Source: JBCBWG01 sp964579305 (lineage in GTDB: Bacteria; Pseudomonadota; Alphaproteobacteria; Rhizobiales; Hyphomicrobiaceae). Taken from it: DNA of 32,360 bases. A program made the translations under genes and the position numbers. Under the pieces are notes generated by a model. It saw only the letters and a program-made list of their open reading frames with translations, did no database searches and had not been told where the DNA came from. Within the stretch, counting starts at the first letter, position 1. Each line of letters opens with the position of its first letter. The stretch lies in the NCBI GenBank assembly GCA_964579305.1, contig CAZOGY010000025.1, forward strand, positions 1 through 32,360, read 5' to 3'. This document shows positions 16,798 through 24,311 of the stretch, in pieces.

Positions 16798-18260
16798 GGC
16801 TGAATTATCAGGGTCTTGAGAAAAGCGATGAGTGATGAGCGATCACGCTCGCTGAGTGCGACATATGCGTCACGACTTGCGCGAGCGTCGCCTCCATGGG
16901 CGCGAATAACCGCATCGAGGGTTGTGAAATCACCGCGATGGCCATAGGGCGCGGTCGATGCCAGGCCCCAAAGTTCGGATGTTTGAAACTCGGCTCGTCC
17001 GACAAAACGTTGCGACAGCAATTCGTTGCCAAAGCCATCGACCTGGTTGTCGGTCATGCGGTGGCGTTTGAGGTCGCCAAAAAGCGGCACGAGGACCTCA
17101 CCGCGGCTATTGCGCGGAAGGCGTTTGAACCAGTCAAGCGCGTTGAGGTCGTAGGATGTCGGCTTTGCCACGTCGGCTGCGCGCAGCGTGCCGGCGCTAT
17201 CGAAGCCGCCAGGATCGCGGAACACGGTTGCTCTCAGCGGCAGGCTGCGCACATGACAGCTTGCGCAATTGGCTTGGTCAAAGACTTTTGAGCCGCGCGT
17301 GGCCATGCGGCGCCATTGGGGGTCTGTCGGGATCGACATGGTCGGAGCGGGTCGTGTGGCTTGCCAGGCCACTAAGGCCGTGACGTCGCCGGGGGAAATC
17401 TCGGTTGTGTGGCCGTCGCCGTCAAAGTCGTTGCTGCCGGTCCAGCGCGGGCCGAAACGCTCAACGGCCTGCATGCCATGATGATGGTTGAGTGCGTTGA
17501 TCGTGAATTGCCGCAGAGAGACAATCACGCCTTTGTGGCTGAACGGCCGGATCACAAGGTCGCTGTCTACGCCGCGGACTTGGTCGTGGTCGACAATACC
17601 TTCAGCATGAGCTGTGATCGCGCCAAAATCGACGCCCTTGGTCACCAAGCGTTTGGTGACCGACCGACGCAACTTGCGTGCAGTACGCAGCGCAAGCCGG
17701 CGGATAGCGTGGAGATCGGACGTCATTTCGCGGGCCAGGAGTTCGATCAACCCGGCACCGAAAAGGTGATTTGTGTTGCGTTCGTTGGAAAACTGCGGGT
17801 CGACGGTGTCGAAGTCGGGGGTGGTAAAACCCTCCGAAACAAACGCGTTGACCGCAAAGCCGCCAGCGCCGCCAGGCAGCGGATCATTGTGGCAACCCGC
17901 GCAGCTATTCGCGTCACTGCCGCCGGTGCGCTGAAAGAGCTGGGCAGGGGCATGTCTGCGTCGCGTGGGGACGATGGCCTGCGTCGCGAACGGCCGGCCG
18001 GCGCCGTCGAGGGCGGTGAACTTTGCGGTGAAAAGCTTCTCGCCAAGGCCAATCAGATGCGTAAGCTTTTGGATATTCAGATGCCCAGCGTACGCGCGGC
18101 GATCGATTTGGATGGGATGCGCCCGTTCTACCCAGGGTTGGGTCTGGCGCACGGGCGTGTTCTTGGCCTTGTTGTCGGCGGCGTGCGCAGTTCCGGTGAG
18201 CAGCGCGAAGGTCGTTAGCCCAATCAACCCAAGCCGGCGGCGTTGCCTAAACTGGTGCAT
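16794..18260 (-). CDS. Di-heme oxidoreductase (DHOR/DUF1111-like), ROK operon
   Basis: 488 aa from ATG 18260 (MHQFRQRRRLG); ATG 18272 is an alternative. A signal peptide ends near AHAAD. Heme motifs are CAGCH at residues 120-124 and CASCH at 332-336. The C-terminus shares LWG, AVIRAHGGDA and RSSLIAFLKTL with the oxidoreductase in the imelysin operon, so both belong to the same broad di-heme family, but the middle regions differ clearly. It is expected in the periplasm. Its start lies within the final coding bases of the ROK regulator gene and its stop overlaps the CRTAC1 start, giving a three-gene unit of coupled translation. A redox step on a sugar or its derivative is an inference from that linkage only. 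Confidence 0.88.
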   Translation of the reverse strand: MHQFRQRRRLGLIGLTTFALLTGTAHAADNKAKNTPVRQTQPWVERAHPIQIDRRAYAGHLNIQKLTHLIGLGEKLFTAKFTALDGAGRPFATQAIVPTRRRHAPAQLFQRTGGSDANSCAGCHNDPLPGGAGGFAVNAFVSEGFTTPDFDTVDPQFSNERNTNHLFGAGLIELLAREMTSDLHAIRRLALRTARKLRRSVTKRLVTKGVDFGAITAHAEGIVDHDQVRGVDSDLVIRPFSHKGVIVSLRQFTINALNHHHGMQAVERFGPRWTGSNDFDGDGHTTEISPGDVTALVAWQATRPAPTMSIPTDPQWRRMATRGSKVFDQANCASCHVRSLPLRATVFRDPGGFDSAGTLRAADVAKPTSYDLNALDWFKRLPRNSRGEVLVPLFGDLKRHRMTDNQVDGFGNELLSQRFVGRAEFQTSELWGLASTAPYGHRGDFTTLDAVIRAHGGDARASRDAYVALSERDRSSLIAFLKTLIIQP

Positions 18261-19509
18261 CTGCGATCTCATCGTCCAAATCGGCGAGAGCGCGATTGGC
18301 TCCGCCTTCCAAAATCAGCTCACAGGCCTCGTCGCGCCATTCGAAATGCAGGCTCTGGCCAAGATCCTCGCCCGCCGCGGACGGCATGCGCGATGCGCAG
18401 TTGCGCGCGATCGTGGCGCGGATCTTTGGTTCCAGCAGATCGCGCGCGGCAGCGACATTGCCGATGAGCATCACGGGCAGCGGATCAATCAACGCAAACA
18501 AGCTGACGAGACCGACACCGATTGCCTCTGCGGCTTCTTCCAATGCGGCGATGGCGCGCTGATCGCCGTTGCGCGCCGCATGCGCAATCACTGAAACGCT
18601 TTCCGGCGGCACCGATGCTACGGGTTCCGACAGGACGTTGCCCCCCTCAGCTCGCCGCTTGATCGCATAATCGCCGGCGTAGGCCTCGATGCATCCGCGC
18701 GAACCGCAGCGGCACAGCGCACCGTTGGGAATGTGGATCATGTGCCCGAATTCGGCGCCGGATGAACGCGTACCGCTTAATGGTTGGCCATTCATGACAA
18801 GGCCCATGCCAACGCCGTGGGCCAGCAAGATCGCGGCGAACGCGTCGGCATAGGGTTCGGCTTCCCGCGCCATCAGCGCCCGTGCCGCCAGCTCGCCGTC
18901 GTTGCAGACCGAAGTGGGTACGCCGAACTCGTGCTCAAGCCAGCAAGACACCTCCAGATCGCGCAGCGGCGTGATCGGCGCCCAACGCAGGATGCGATGG
19001 TCAGCATCCGTGACGCCCTGCACGCCGACGGCAATTCGGCGCAGATCGCGCCGCGATACGCCGCCCGCTTTTAGTACCCCATCGATCGCGCGAATGAAGT
19101 CCCGGCGCAATTGGCCCTGCGAGAGCTTGCGGGTCATCGGAAACGCGTTGCGGCGCGCAATAATATCCTCGCGATAATTATGCGCCACAGCAAAAAGCGC
19201 GTCCAGTTGCAGGTTTAGCGTCACGACGCAGCCAGCAGATCCGTCAAGCGCAAGTGCGGTTTGCGGGCGACCGCGCCGCGACGGGCGATGCGGCTCGGGC
19301 GGGCCGTCGGTTACAGCGCCGAATGCGATCAGTTCGTTGGCAACGGCGGTCAGTGTGGCTGCGCTCAATCCGGTCTGCTGTGCGATCTGAGAGCGTGATG
19401 CGCGCCCCGATCGGCGCAGGCAGCTTAACACGCGCCGACGGTTGGCCGGGCGCACCTGATCGGAGCGCGAGATTTCGCCAAGGGTCTCGATGCTGATTGT
19501 GACCGCCAT
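18247..19509 (-). CDS. ROK-family transcriptional regulator (XylR/NagC-like)
   Basis: 420 aa from ATG 19509, with AGGTG upstream; a GTG nine bases further up is possible. The N-terminus (about residues 15-65) is a winged helix with ASRSQIAQQTGLSAATLT. The ROK domain follows, with a sugar-contact ND in VCNDGELAA (Asp204), GHM around His256 and the zinc motif CRCGSRGC at 266-273. The phosphate-binding DxGGT near the ROK start is not seen, as expected for a regulator with no kinase activity. It is divergent from the sugar ABC transporter and most likely represses it until a sugar binds. It is also the first gene of an operon with a di-heme oxidoreductase and a CRTAC1 protein, which is unusual. 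Confidence 0.93.
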   Translation of the reverse strand: MAVTISIETLGEISRSDQVRPANRRRVLSCLRRSGRASRSQIAQQTGLSAATLTAVANELIAFGAVTDGPPEPHRPSRRGRPQTALALDGSAGCVVTLNLQLDALFAVAHNYREDIIARRNAFPMTRKLSQGQLRRDFIRAIDGVLKAGGVSRRDLRRIAVGVQGVTDADHRILRWAPITPLRDLEVSCWLEHEFGVPTSVCNDGELAARALMAREAEPYADAFAAILLAHGVGMGLVMNGQPLSGTRSSGAEFGHMIHIPNGALCRCGSRGCIEAYAGDYAIKRRAEGGNVLSEPVASVPPESVSVIAHAARNGDQRAIAALEEAAEAIGVGLVSLFALIDPLPVMLIGNVAAARDLLEPKIRATIARNCASRMPSAAGEDLGQSLHFEWRDEACELILEGGANRALADLDDEIADAPV

Positions 19510-19560
19510 TACGCGCACCTGCCGGGTCGCGTGTCTCGTGTCCTCATCATGGCATTACGG

Positions 19561-19589
19561 TTGACACGCCTGATGGCGCCATGCAAACT
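19561..19589 (+). promoter_or_regulatory. Candidate promoter of the sugar ABC operon
   Basis: TTGACA at 19561-19566 is a consensus -35 box. A -10 at 19584-19589 (CAAACT) after 17 bases is weak, three of six matches. It lies in the 164-base divergent spacer and points towards xylF. The palindrome at 19573-19582 falls between the boxes. Confidence 0.4.
19573..19582. promoter_or_regulatory. Palindrome, candidate ROK operator
   Basis: ATGGCGCCAT is a perfect 10-base palindrome inside the putative promoter spacer between the ROK regulator and xylF. Its place would let a bound repressor block RNA polymerase. The match to any known ROK consensus is not established. Confidence 0.35.
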
Positions 19590-19673
19590 TTTTTTGAGGC
19601 GTGAAATAAATAGGCCATGAGCTCCATAAGCGCGCCTGAATGCCAAAAAAACGCAGTTCGGGAGGAACTCGCA

Positions 19674-20711
19674 ATGATGAGAGTGTTGCTGACACTCGGG
19701 GCCAGCTTGCTGGTCGCAGTGACGACTGCAGGCGCGGCGCTGGCCGAAGGCAAGATCATCGGTGTGTCGTGGTCGAACTTCCAGGAAGAGCGCTGGAAAA
19801 CGGACGAAGCCGCGATGAAGGCGGCGATCGAGGCAAACGGCGACAAGTATGTCTCCGCCGATGCACAAGCCTCAGCAGCAAAGCAGCTTTCAGATATTGA
19901 ATCCCTGATTGCCCAAGGCGCGAATGCTCTCATTATTCTGACTGTCGACAAAAACGCGATCAAGCCTGCGATCGACAAGGCGGCTGCCGAAGGCATTCCG
20001 GTCATCGGATACGACCGCTTGATCGAAGATAGCCGCGCTTTTTATCTGACGTTCGACAACATTGAGGTGGGTCGGATGCAGGCCCGCGCGGTTTTTGCGG
20101 CGAAGCCGGAAGGCAACTACGCATTCATCAAGGGCGACAAAGGCGATCCGAATGCCGACTTCCTCTTCAAAGGCATCATGGAAGTTCTGAAAGATGCAAT
20201 CGATGCCGGCAAAATCAAAAACGTCGGCGAGACCTATACGGATGGCTGGAAGCCGGACAATGCCCAGCGGAACATGGAGCAGATCCTGACCGCGAACAAC
20301 AACAAGGTCGATGCTGTTGTTGCGGAAAACGACGGTATGGCGGGCGGCGTGGTTGCCGCATTGCGCGCGCAAGGTCTTGCTGGAACCGTGCCGGTTTCCG
20401 GCCAGGACGGCGACCATGCGGCCTTGAACCGCGTCGCGCGCGGCACGCAGACTGTCTCGGTTTGGAAAGACGCGCGTGAATTAGGTAAGGCGGCCGGCAA
20501 TATCGCTTCGATGCTGGCTGGCGGCAAGGCGATGTCGGATATCCCGGACGCGGTGAAATGGTCCGGCGGGGAACAAGGCATCGAAATGACCGCGATGTTC
20601 CTCAAGCCAATCCCGATCACGAAAGACAATTTGAATATCGTGATCGACGCTGGCTGGATTGAGAAAGACAAAGTGTGCGCCGGCGCTCAATCTGGCGTGA
20701 AGGGCTGCTAA
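19674..20711 (+). CDS. xylF: Xylose-type sugar-binding protein of ABC transporter
   Basis: 345 aa. The start at 19674 is preceded by GGGAGGAAC; a second ATG at 19677 is equivalent. Signal peptide about 1-24, ending in ALAEG. The mature part follows the XylF pattern of periplasmic-binding proteins: EERW near the N-terminus, IESLIAQGANALIIL, GIPVIGYDRLI, FDNIEVGRMQA and VAENDGMAGG. In E. coli XylF the Arg and Trp of ERW and the Asp-Arg of YDR contact D-xylose, so xylose is the best guess; other pentoses are not excluded. It is the first gene of the transporter and is separated from the permease gene by 212 bases holding a strong stem-loop, which often keeps the binding protein in excess over the membrane parts. 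Confidence 0.9.
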   Translation: MMRVLLTLGASLLVAVTTAGAALAEGKIIGVSWSNFQEERWKTDEAAMKAAIEANGDKYVSADAQASAAKQLSDIESLIAQGANALIILTVDKNAIKPAIDKAAAEGIPVIGYDRLIEDSRAFYLTFDNIEVGRMQARAVFAAKPEGNYAFIKGDKGDPNADFLFKGIMEVLKDAIDAGKIKNVGETYTDGWKPDNAQRNMEQILTANNNKVDAVVAENDGMAGGVVAALRAQGLAGTVPVSGQDGDHAALNRVARGTQTVSVWKDARELGKAAGNIASMLAGGKAMSDIPDAVKWSGGEQGIEMTAMFLKPIPITKDNLNIVIDAGWIEKDKVCAGAQSGVKGC

Positions 20712-20741
20712 TTTAAACCGAGGCCAAATGGCCGGAGCGTT

Positions 20742-20778
20742 GGGCCGCATCATACTTGCCTTGGCAGTGATGCGGCCC
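20742..20778 (+). promoter_or_regulatory. Stem-loop between xylF and xylH
   Basis: The arms GGGCCGCATCA (20742-20752) and TGATGCGGCCC (20768-20778) pair perfectly over 11 bases with a 15-base loop. No T-run follows, so it is more likely an mRNA-stabilising or attenuating structure downstream of the binding-protein gene than a full terminator. Confidence 0.65.
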
Positions 20779-20923
20779 GCCCATCGGTCCGTTATCCTTC
20801 AGCGACCTTTGTCCTCGCTGCCGCCTTGAAACGCTTCAGGCGTCAGCGGCCCAATCACCCCAAATATCAATCCGGCGCGCGACAATCGATGTAGCGCGCA
20901 GACGGCAAAGTGCGGCTCTTTTC

Positions 20924-22228
20924 ATGTCCAACTCGTCATCAGCAACCCATCGGGACGGCACCATTACGCGGTTTTTGCGCGTTACCGAAATCGACGGTCG
21001 GCTTGTCGGCATGGTCGTTGCGCTCGGCCTGATCTGGGTCGGTTTCCATCTTTATGGTGCGTTGGTGAACGGTTTCGGTGCCTTTTTGACGCCGCGCAAT
21101 CTCTGGAACCTGTCGGTTCAAACCGCATCTATCGGGATCATGGCGACCGGCATGGTCTTTGTGATTGTCACGCGCAACATCGACTTATCCGTCGGGTCGG
21201 TTTTGGGCGTTTGTGCGATGACCATGGCCATCGTCCAGGTCTGGCTTTTGCCGACTGTTCTGCCGATCGGCCATCCGGCAATTTGGATTATCGCATTAAT
21301 CGCAGGGCTTTGCTGCGGCACGGCGATTGGCGCCGTCCACGGTTATCTTGTGGCCTACCGCGGCATCCCGGCCTTCATTGTGACGCTTGGCGGCCTGCTT
21401 GTCTGGCGCGGCGTGGCGTTCTTGATCGCGCGCGGCGAAACGATTTCGCCTGTTGACCCAACGTTTGCGTTGATGGGCGGCGGCCCATACGGCGCGGTTG
21501 GTGCTATTGGAAGCTGGGTTATCGGTGCTCTGGGTTGTCTGGGGATCATAGCAGCAATCGCCAATGCGCGGCGTCAACGGCACCGCTTCAAGTTTCCGGT
21601 CCGTCCCATGTGGGCTGAATATCTGATCGGGCTCGTCGGCGGCGCCGCTGTGATGGGGCTCGTTATGCTGGTCAATGCATATCCCTGGCCCCGTGGCATT
21701 GTTCGCCAATATGCGCAAGCAAATGACATTACGGTGCCCGACGGTGGTTTATTCATTTCGCATGGCTTTGCCATTCCAGTGCTCATACTCATCGCCGTGG
21801 CGCTTGGGATGACTTTCCTGGCGCGGCGGACCCAATTTGGGCGCTATGTTTTTGCGATTGGTGGCAATCCGGAAGCAGCCGAATTGGCGGGCATCAACAC
21901 AAAGTGGGTCACGCTCAAGGTTTTTGCTCTCATGGGCTGCCTGTGTGGACTTTCGGCGGCTGTCGCAAGCGCGCGATTGAATTCGGCGACAAATGCGCTG
22001 GGCACTCTGGATGAGCTTTATGTCATTGCCGCAGCCGTCATTGGCGGCACGTCGCTTGCGGGCGGCATTGGCACGATCTACGGAGCCGTTCTGGGCGCAC
22101 TTGTCATGCAGTCGCTGCAAACCGGAATGGTATTGATCGGCTTTGACGCAGCCATTCAACAAATCGTCGTTGGGGGTGTGCTGGTCTTCGCGGTTTGGAT
22201 CGATCAGGTCTATCGCCGCAACGCCTAA
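20924..22228 (+). CDS. xylH: Xylose-type sugar ABC transporter permease
   Basis: 434 aa, about ten or more membrane helices. Early residues include GMVFVIVTRNIDLSVGSVLG, the conserved permease segment of the ribose/xylose (CUT2) family, and later GGNPEAAELAGIN with the EAA-like coupling region, then GGTSLAGGIGTIYGAVLGALVM. The length exceeds the usual 320-400 because of a hydrophilic N-terminus and a long central loop (about residues 175-235) rich in Gly and Arg. It probably forms a homodimer channel with XylG. No good ribosome site precedes ATG 20924, so translation may be weak; the upstream stem-loop may matter here. The stop at 22228 lies 17 bases before the ATPase start. Confidence 0.92.
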   Translation: MSNSSSATHRDGTITRFLRVTEIDGRLVGMVVALGLIWVGFHLYGALVNGFGAFLTPRNLWNLSVQTASIGIMATGMVFVIVTRNIDLSVGSVLGVCAMTMAIVQVWLLPTVLPIGHPAIWIIALIAGLCCGTAIGAVHGYLVAYRGIPAFIVTLGGLLVWRGVAFLIARGETISPVDPTFALMGGGPYGAVGAIGSWVIGALGCLGIIAAIANARRQRHRFKFPVRPMWAEYLIGLVGGAAVMGLVMLVNAYPWPRGIVRQYAQANDITVPDGGLFISHGFAIPVLILIAVALGMTFLARRTQFGRYVFAIGGNPEAAELAGINTKWVTLKVFALMGCLCGLSAAVASARLNSATNALGTLDELYVIAAAVIGGTSLAGGIGTIYGAVLGALVMQSLQTGMVLIGFDAAIQQIVVGGVLVFAVWIDQVYRRNA

Positions 22229-22245
22229 TGCAGGGGAAGACGTCA

Positions 22246-23061
22246 ATGACAAGCGCGAACACAAGTGCGAACACAAGCGCGAAAACGGCCGCAACGCCGC
22301 TCGTTGAAATGCGTGATATCTCCATCGCGTTCGGCGGTATCAAGGCCGTTGACCACGCATCGCTCGATCTGTTCCCTGGCGAGGTTGTCGGGCTTCTCGG
22401 GCACAACGGTGCAGGCAAGTCCACGTTGATCAAAATTTTGTCTGGCGCCTACCCGCGCGATCACGGCGACATCTACGTCGACGGCAAAGCCGCTCACATT
22501 CAAAATCCGCGCGACGCCAAAGCCTACGGGATTGAGACAATCTACCAGACATTGGCGCTTGCCGATAATGTCGACGCCGCGGCGAACCTGTTTTTGGGGC
22601 GCGAAGTTCTGACCGGATGGGGCACGCTTGACGATGTTGCCATGGAGGCGGAAGCGCGTAAGGTCATGGGCCGGCTCAATCCAAATTTCCGGCGTTTTAA
22701 GGAACCTGTGAAATTGCTGTCGGGCGGGCAACGTCAATCGGTGGCCATTGCCCGCGCCATCCTTTTTAATGCGCGTATTCTGATCATGGATGAGCCAACG
22801 GCGGCGTTGGGTCCAGCGGAAACTGAGCAAGTGGGGCAGCTTGTCAAACAGCTCAAAGCCGATGGCATCGGGATATTCTTGATCAGCCACGACATTCATG
22901 ATGTTTTTGATTTGGCCGATCGGGTCACTGTTATGAAGAATGGCCAGATCGTCGGTTCGGCGAAGACGAGTGATGTGACGAAGGACGAAGTGCTGGGCAT
23001 GATTATTCTGGGCAAATGTCCTGATGCAGCCGTTCCCGGACCTGGCGCGCTGAACTCGTAA
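22246..23061 (+). CDS. Sugar ABC transporter ATPase, single nucleotide-binding domain
   Basis: 271 aa. ATG 22246 follows GGGGAAG. Walker A at residues 52-60 (GHNGAGKST), signature LSGGQRQ at 158-164 and Walker B ILIMDE at 178-183 are all intact, with the H-loop in LISHDIHDV. Classical XylG has two fused ATPase domains of about 500 aa, while this one has a single domain like FrcA of the Rhizobium fructose system, so the symbol xylG would be loose. It should work as a homodimer. The N-terminus begins with TSANTSANTSA, encoded by three near-identical 12-base units. It belongs to the same operon as the two preceding genes. Downstream hairpins mark the operon end. Confidence 0.92.
   Translation: MTSANTSANTSAKTAATPLVEMRDISIAFGGIKAVDHASLDLFPGEVVGLLGHNGAGKSTLIKILSGAYPRDHGDIYVDGKAAHIQNPRDAKAYGIETIYQTLALADNVDAAANLFLGREVLTGWGTLDDVAMEAEARKVMGRLNPNFRRFKEPVKLLSGGQRQSVAIARAILFNARILIMDEPTAALGPAETEQVGQLVKQLKADGIGIFLISHDIHDVFDLADRVTVMKNGQIVGSAKTSDVTKDEVLGMIILGKCPDAAVPGPGALNS
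22249..22284 (+). repeat. Three 12-bp tandem units in ATPase gene start
   Basis: Three copies of ACAAGCGCGAAC-like units (22249-22260, 22261-22272, 22273-22284), with two single-base differences, encode repeated TSAN. They are in frame, so gain or loss would lengthen or shorten an unstructured N-terminus. Confidence 0.9.
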
Positions 23062-23063
23062 AC

Positions 23064-23126
23064 GGGCCAGCAGGCGTGGCTCGACGGGTGGCCCAGGGTA
23101 GCCAAGTCTTGGCGCGTTCCTTGGCT
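23064..23126 (+). terminator. Two weak hairpins after the sugar operon
   Basis: GGGCCA (23064-23069) pairs with TGGCCC (23089-23094), and AGCCAAG (23100-23106) pairs with CTTGGCT (23120-23126). Both lie directly after the ATPase stop. Neither has a T-tail, so termination is plausible but not shown. The opposite strand carries yhhJ, ending at 23186. Confidence 0.4.
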
Positions 23127-23185
23127 TGCGTGGGGATCGTGGTGTGGATTTAAGCGCCAGACTGGAAAAGCGCGCGTTCTAGATT

Positions 23186-24310
23186 TTAGTTTGAGGTAAT
23201 CGACCTGCGGAATTGCAGAATACTGGCGGCAAAGAACGCCGTGCCAAGGCTCAGCATTGCAAGCAATTGAGGCCAAACGGTTTCCAGTCCGGCGCCGCGA
23301 AAAACGATGGCTTGACTAAACGCCATGAAGTGGCGTGAAGGAAGCAGGTTGGTTATCGGCTGAAGCCATTGCGGTTGGCTCTCAATTGGGGTCATCCCGC
23401 CCGAGAGCATCATCATCGGCATGATCACGAGCAGCATAAGTAATGCGAACTGCGCCATTGATCGCGCGATCGTGCCAAGAAAAATTCCGATTGCGGCTGC
23501 CGAAAACATGTAGACGAAAGCACCGAGTATCAGCATCAGGCGGGAACCGGCAATCGGGACTTGAATAAGCCACTCGACGACAAGGACCAGTGCAAGACAA
23601 AATGCAAGCAAGATGACAAGACCGTTCGCGAGCACCTTGGCGGTAGCAATTTCAAAAGCGCTGAGGGGCATGACGAGCAAGTGCTCAATCGTACCATGCT
23701 CACGTTCACGCAGAAGCGCTGCTCCGGTTAAAGCAATCATCAGGATTGAAATCTGATCGAGAAGGGCAACGACCGCGCCAAACCACGGCTGGATGCCGTT
23801 GGCATTAAATGCACGGCGGACCACGAGTTTGACTGGCGATGATTGTGTAAAGCCAGACTGGTTGGCGTATTCGTTTATCCGCTGATTCAACATCTCCTGG
23901 ATATAGCTTGCACCGGTGGCGGCTTGGACGACGGCCGTCGCGTCGACGTTGATTTTCAACTCAGGGCTCATGCCGCGCCGGAGTTCGGACTCAAAATTCG
24001 GGGGCACAACGATCACGAATGTGAACCGACCTTTGTCAATAGCGGTGTCAATTTCGTTGGATTGGATGATTTCAGGTGGGCTGAAAAATGGCGGTGTCAA
24101 GGCCCGTTGCAACGAGCGGGACAGCATACTGCCATCCTCATCGACAAAGGCGACGGAGGCATTGTTTACCGGCTCGGCCAGGCCAGTCGCGCGCGAAATC
24201 AAGCCGGGGCCAAATGCCCATACGATTAAAAGCAGCATGACGGTGTCGCGTGAAAGACTGCGCACCTCTTTGGTGCCGAGCCAGAAAATATTCCCAATCC
24301 AACTCAGCAT
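23186..24310 (-). CDS. ABC-2 type permease, YhhJ-like
   Basis: 374 aa. A hydrophobic helix at about residues 22-42, a periplasmic domain of about 130 residues, then five or six C-terminal helices with REREHGTIEHLLVMP, the standard ABC-2 half-transporter coupling element, and a GMTPIESQPQWLQ region before the last helices. It is preceded by an RbbA-like fused ABC transporter, whose stop codon is one base away from this start, and by an HlyD-type adaptor, so the three genes form one operon like yhiI-rbbA-yhhJ of E. coli. The complex is an export or drug-efflux type; the substrate is unknown. Confidence 0.9.
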   Translation of the reverse strand: MLSWIGNIFWLGTKEVRSLSRDTVMLLLIVWAFGPGLISRATGLAEPVNNASVAFVDEDGSMLSRSLQRALTPPFFSPPEIIQSNEIDTAIDKGRFTFVIVVPPNFESELRRGMSPELKINVDATAVVQAATGASYIQEMLNQRINEYANQSGFTQSSPVKLVVRRAFNANGIQPWFGAVVALLDQISILMIALTGAALLREREHGTIEHLLVMPLSAFEIATAKVLANGLVILLAFCLALVLVVEWLIQVPIAGSRLMLILGAFVYMFSAAAIGIFLGTIARSMAQFALLMLLVIMPMMMLSGGMTPIESQPQWLQPITNLLPSRHFMAFSQAIVFRGAGLETVWPQLLAMLSLGTAFFAASILQFRRSITSN

Positions 24311-24311
24311 T

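Noticed and set aside
17409..18218. 269-aa plus-strand frame within the second di-heme oxidoreductase gene
   Set aside because: Antisense shadow of a gene with clear heme motifs and signal peptide.
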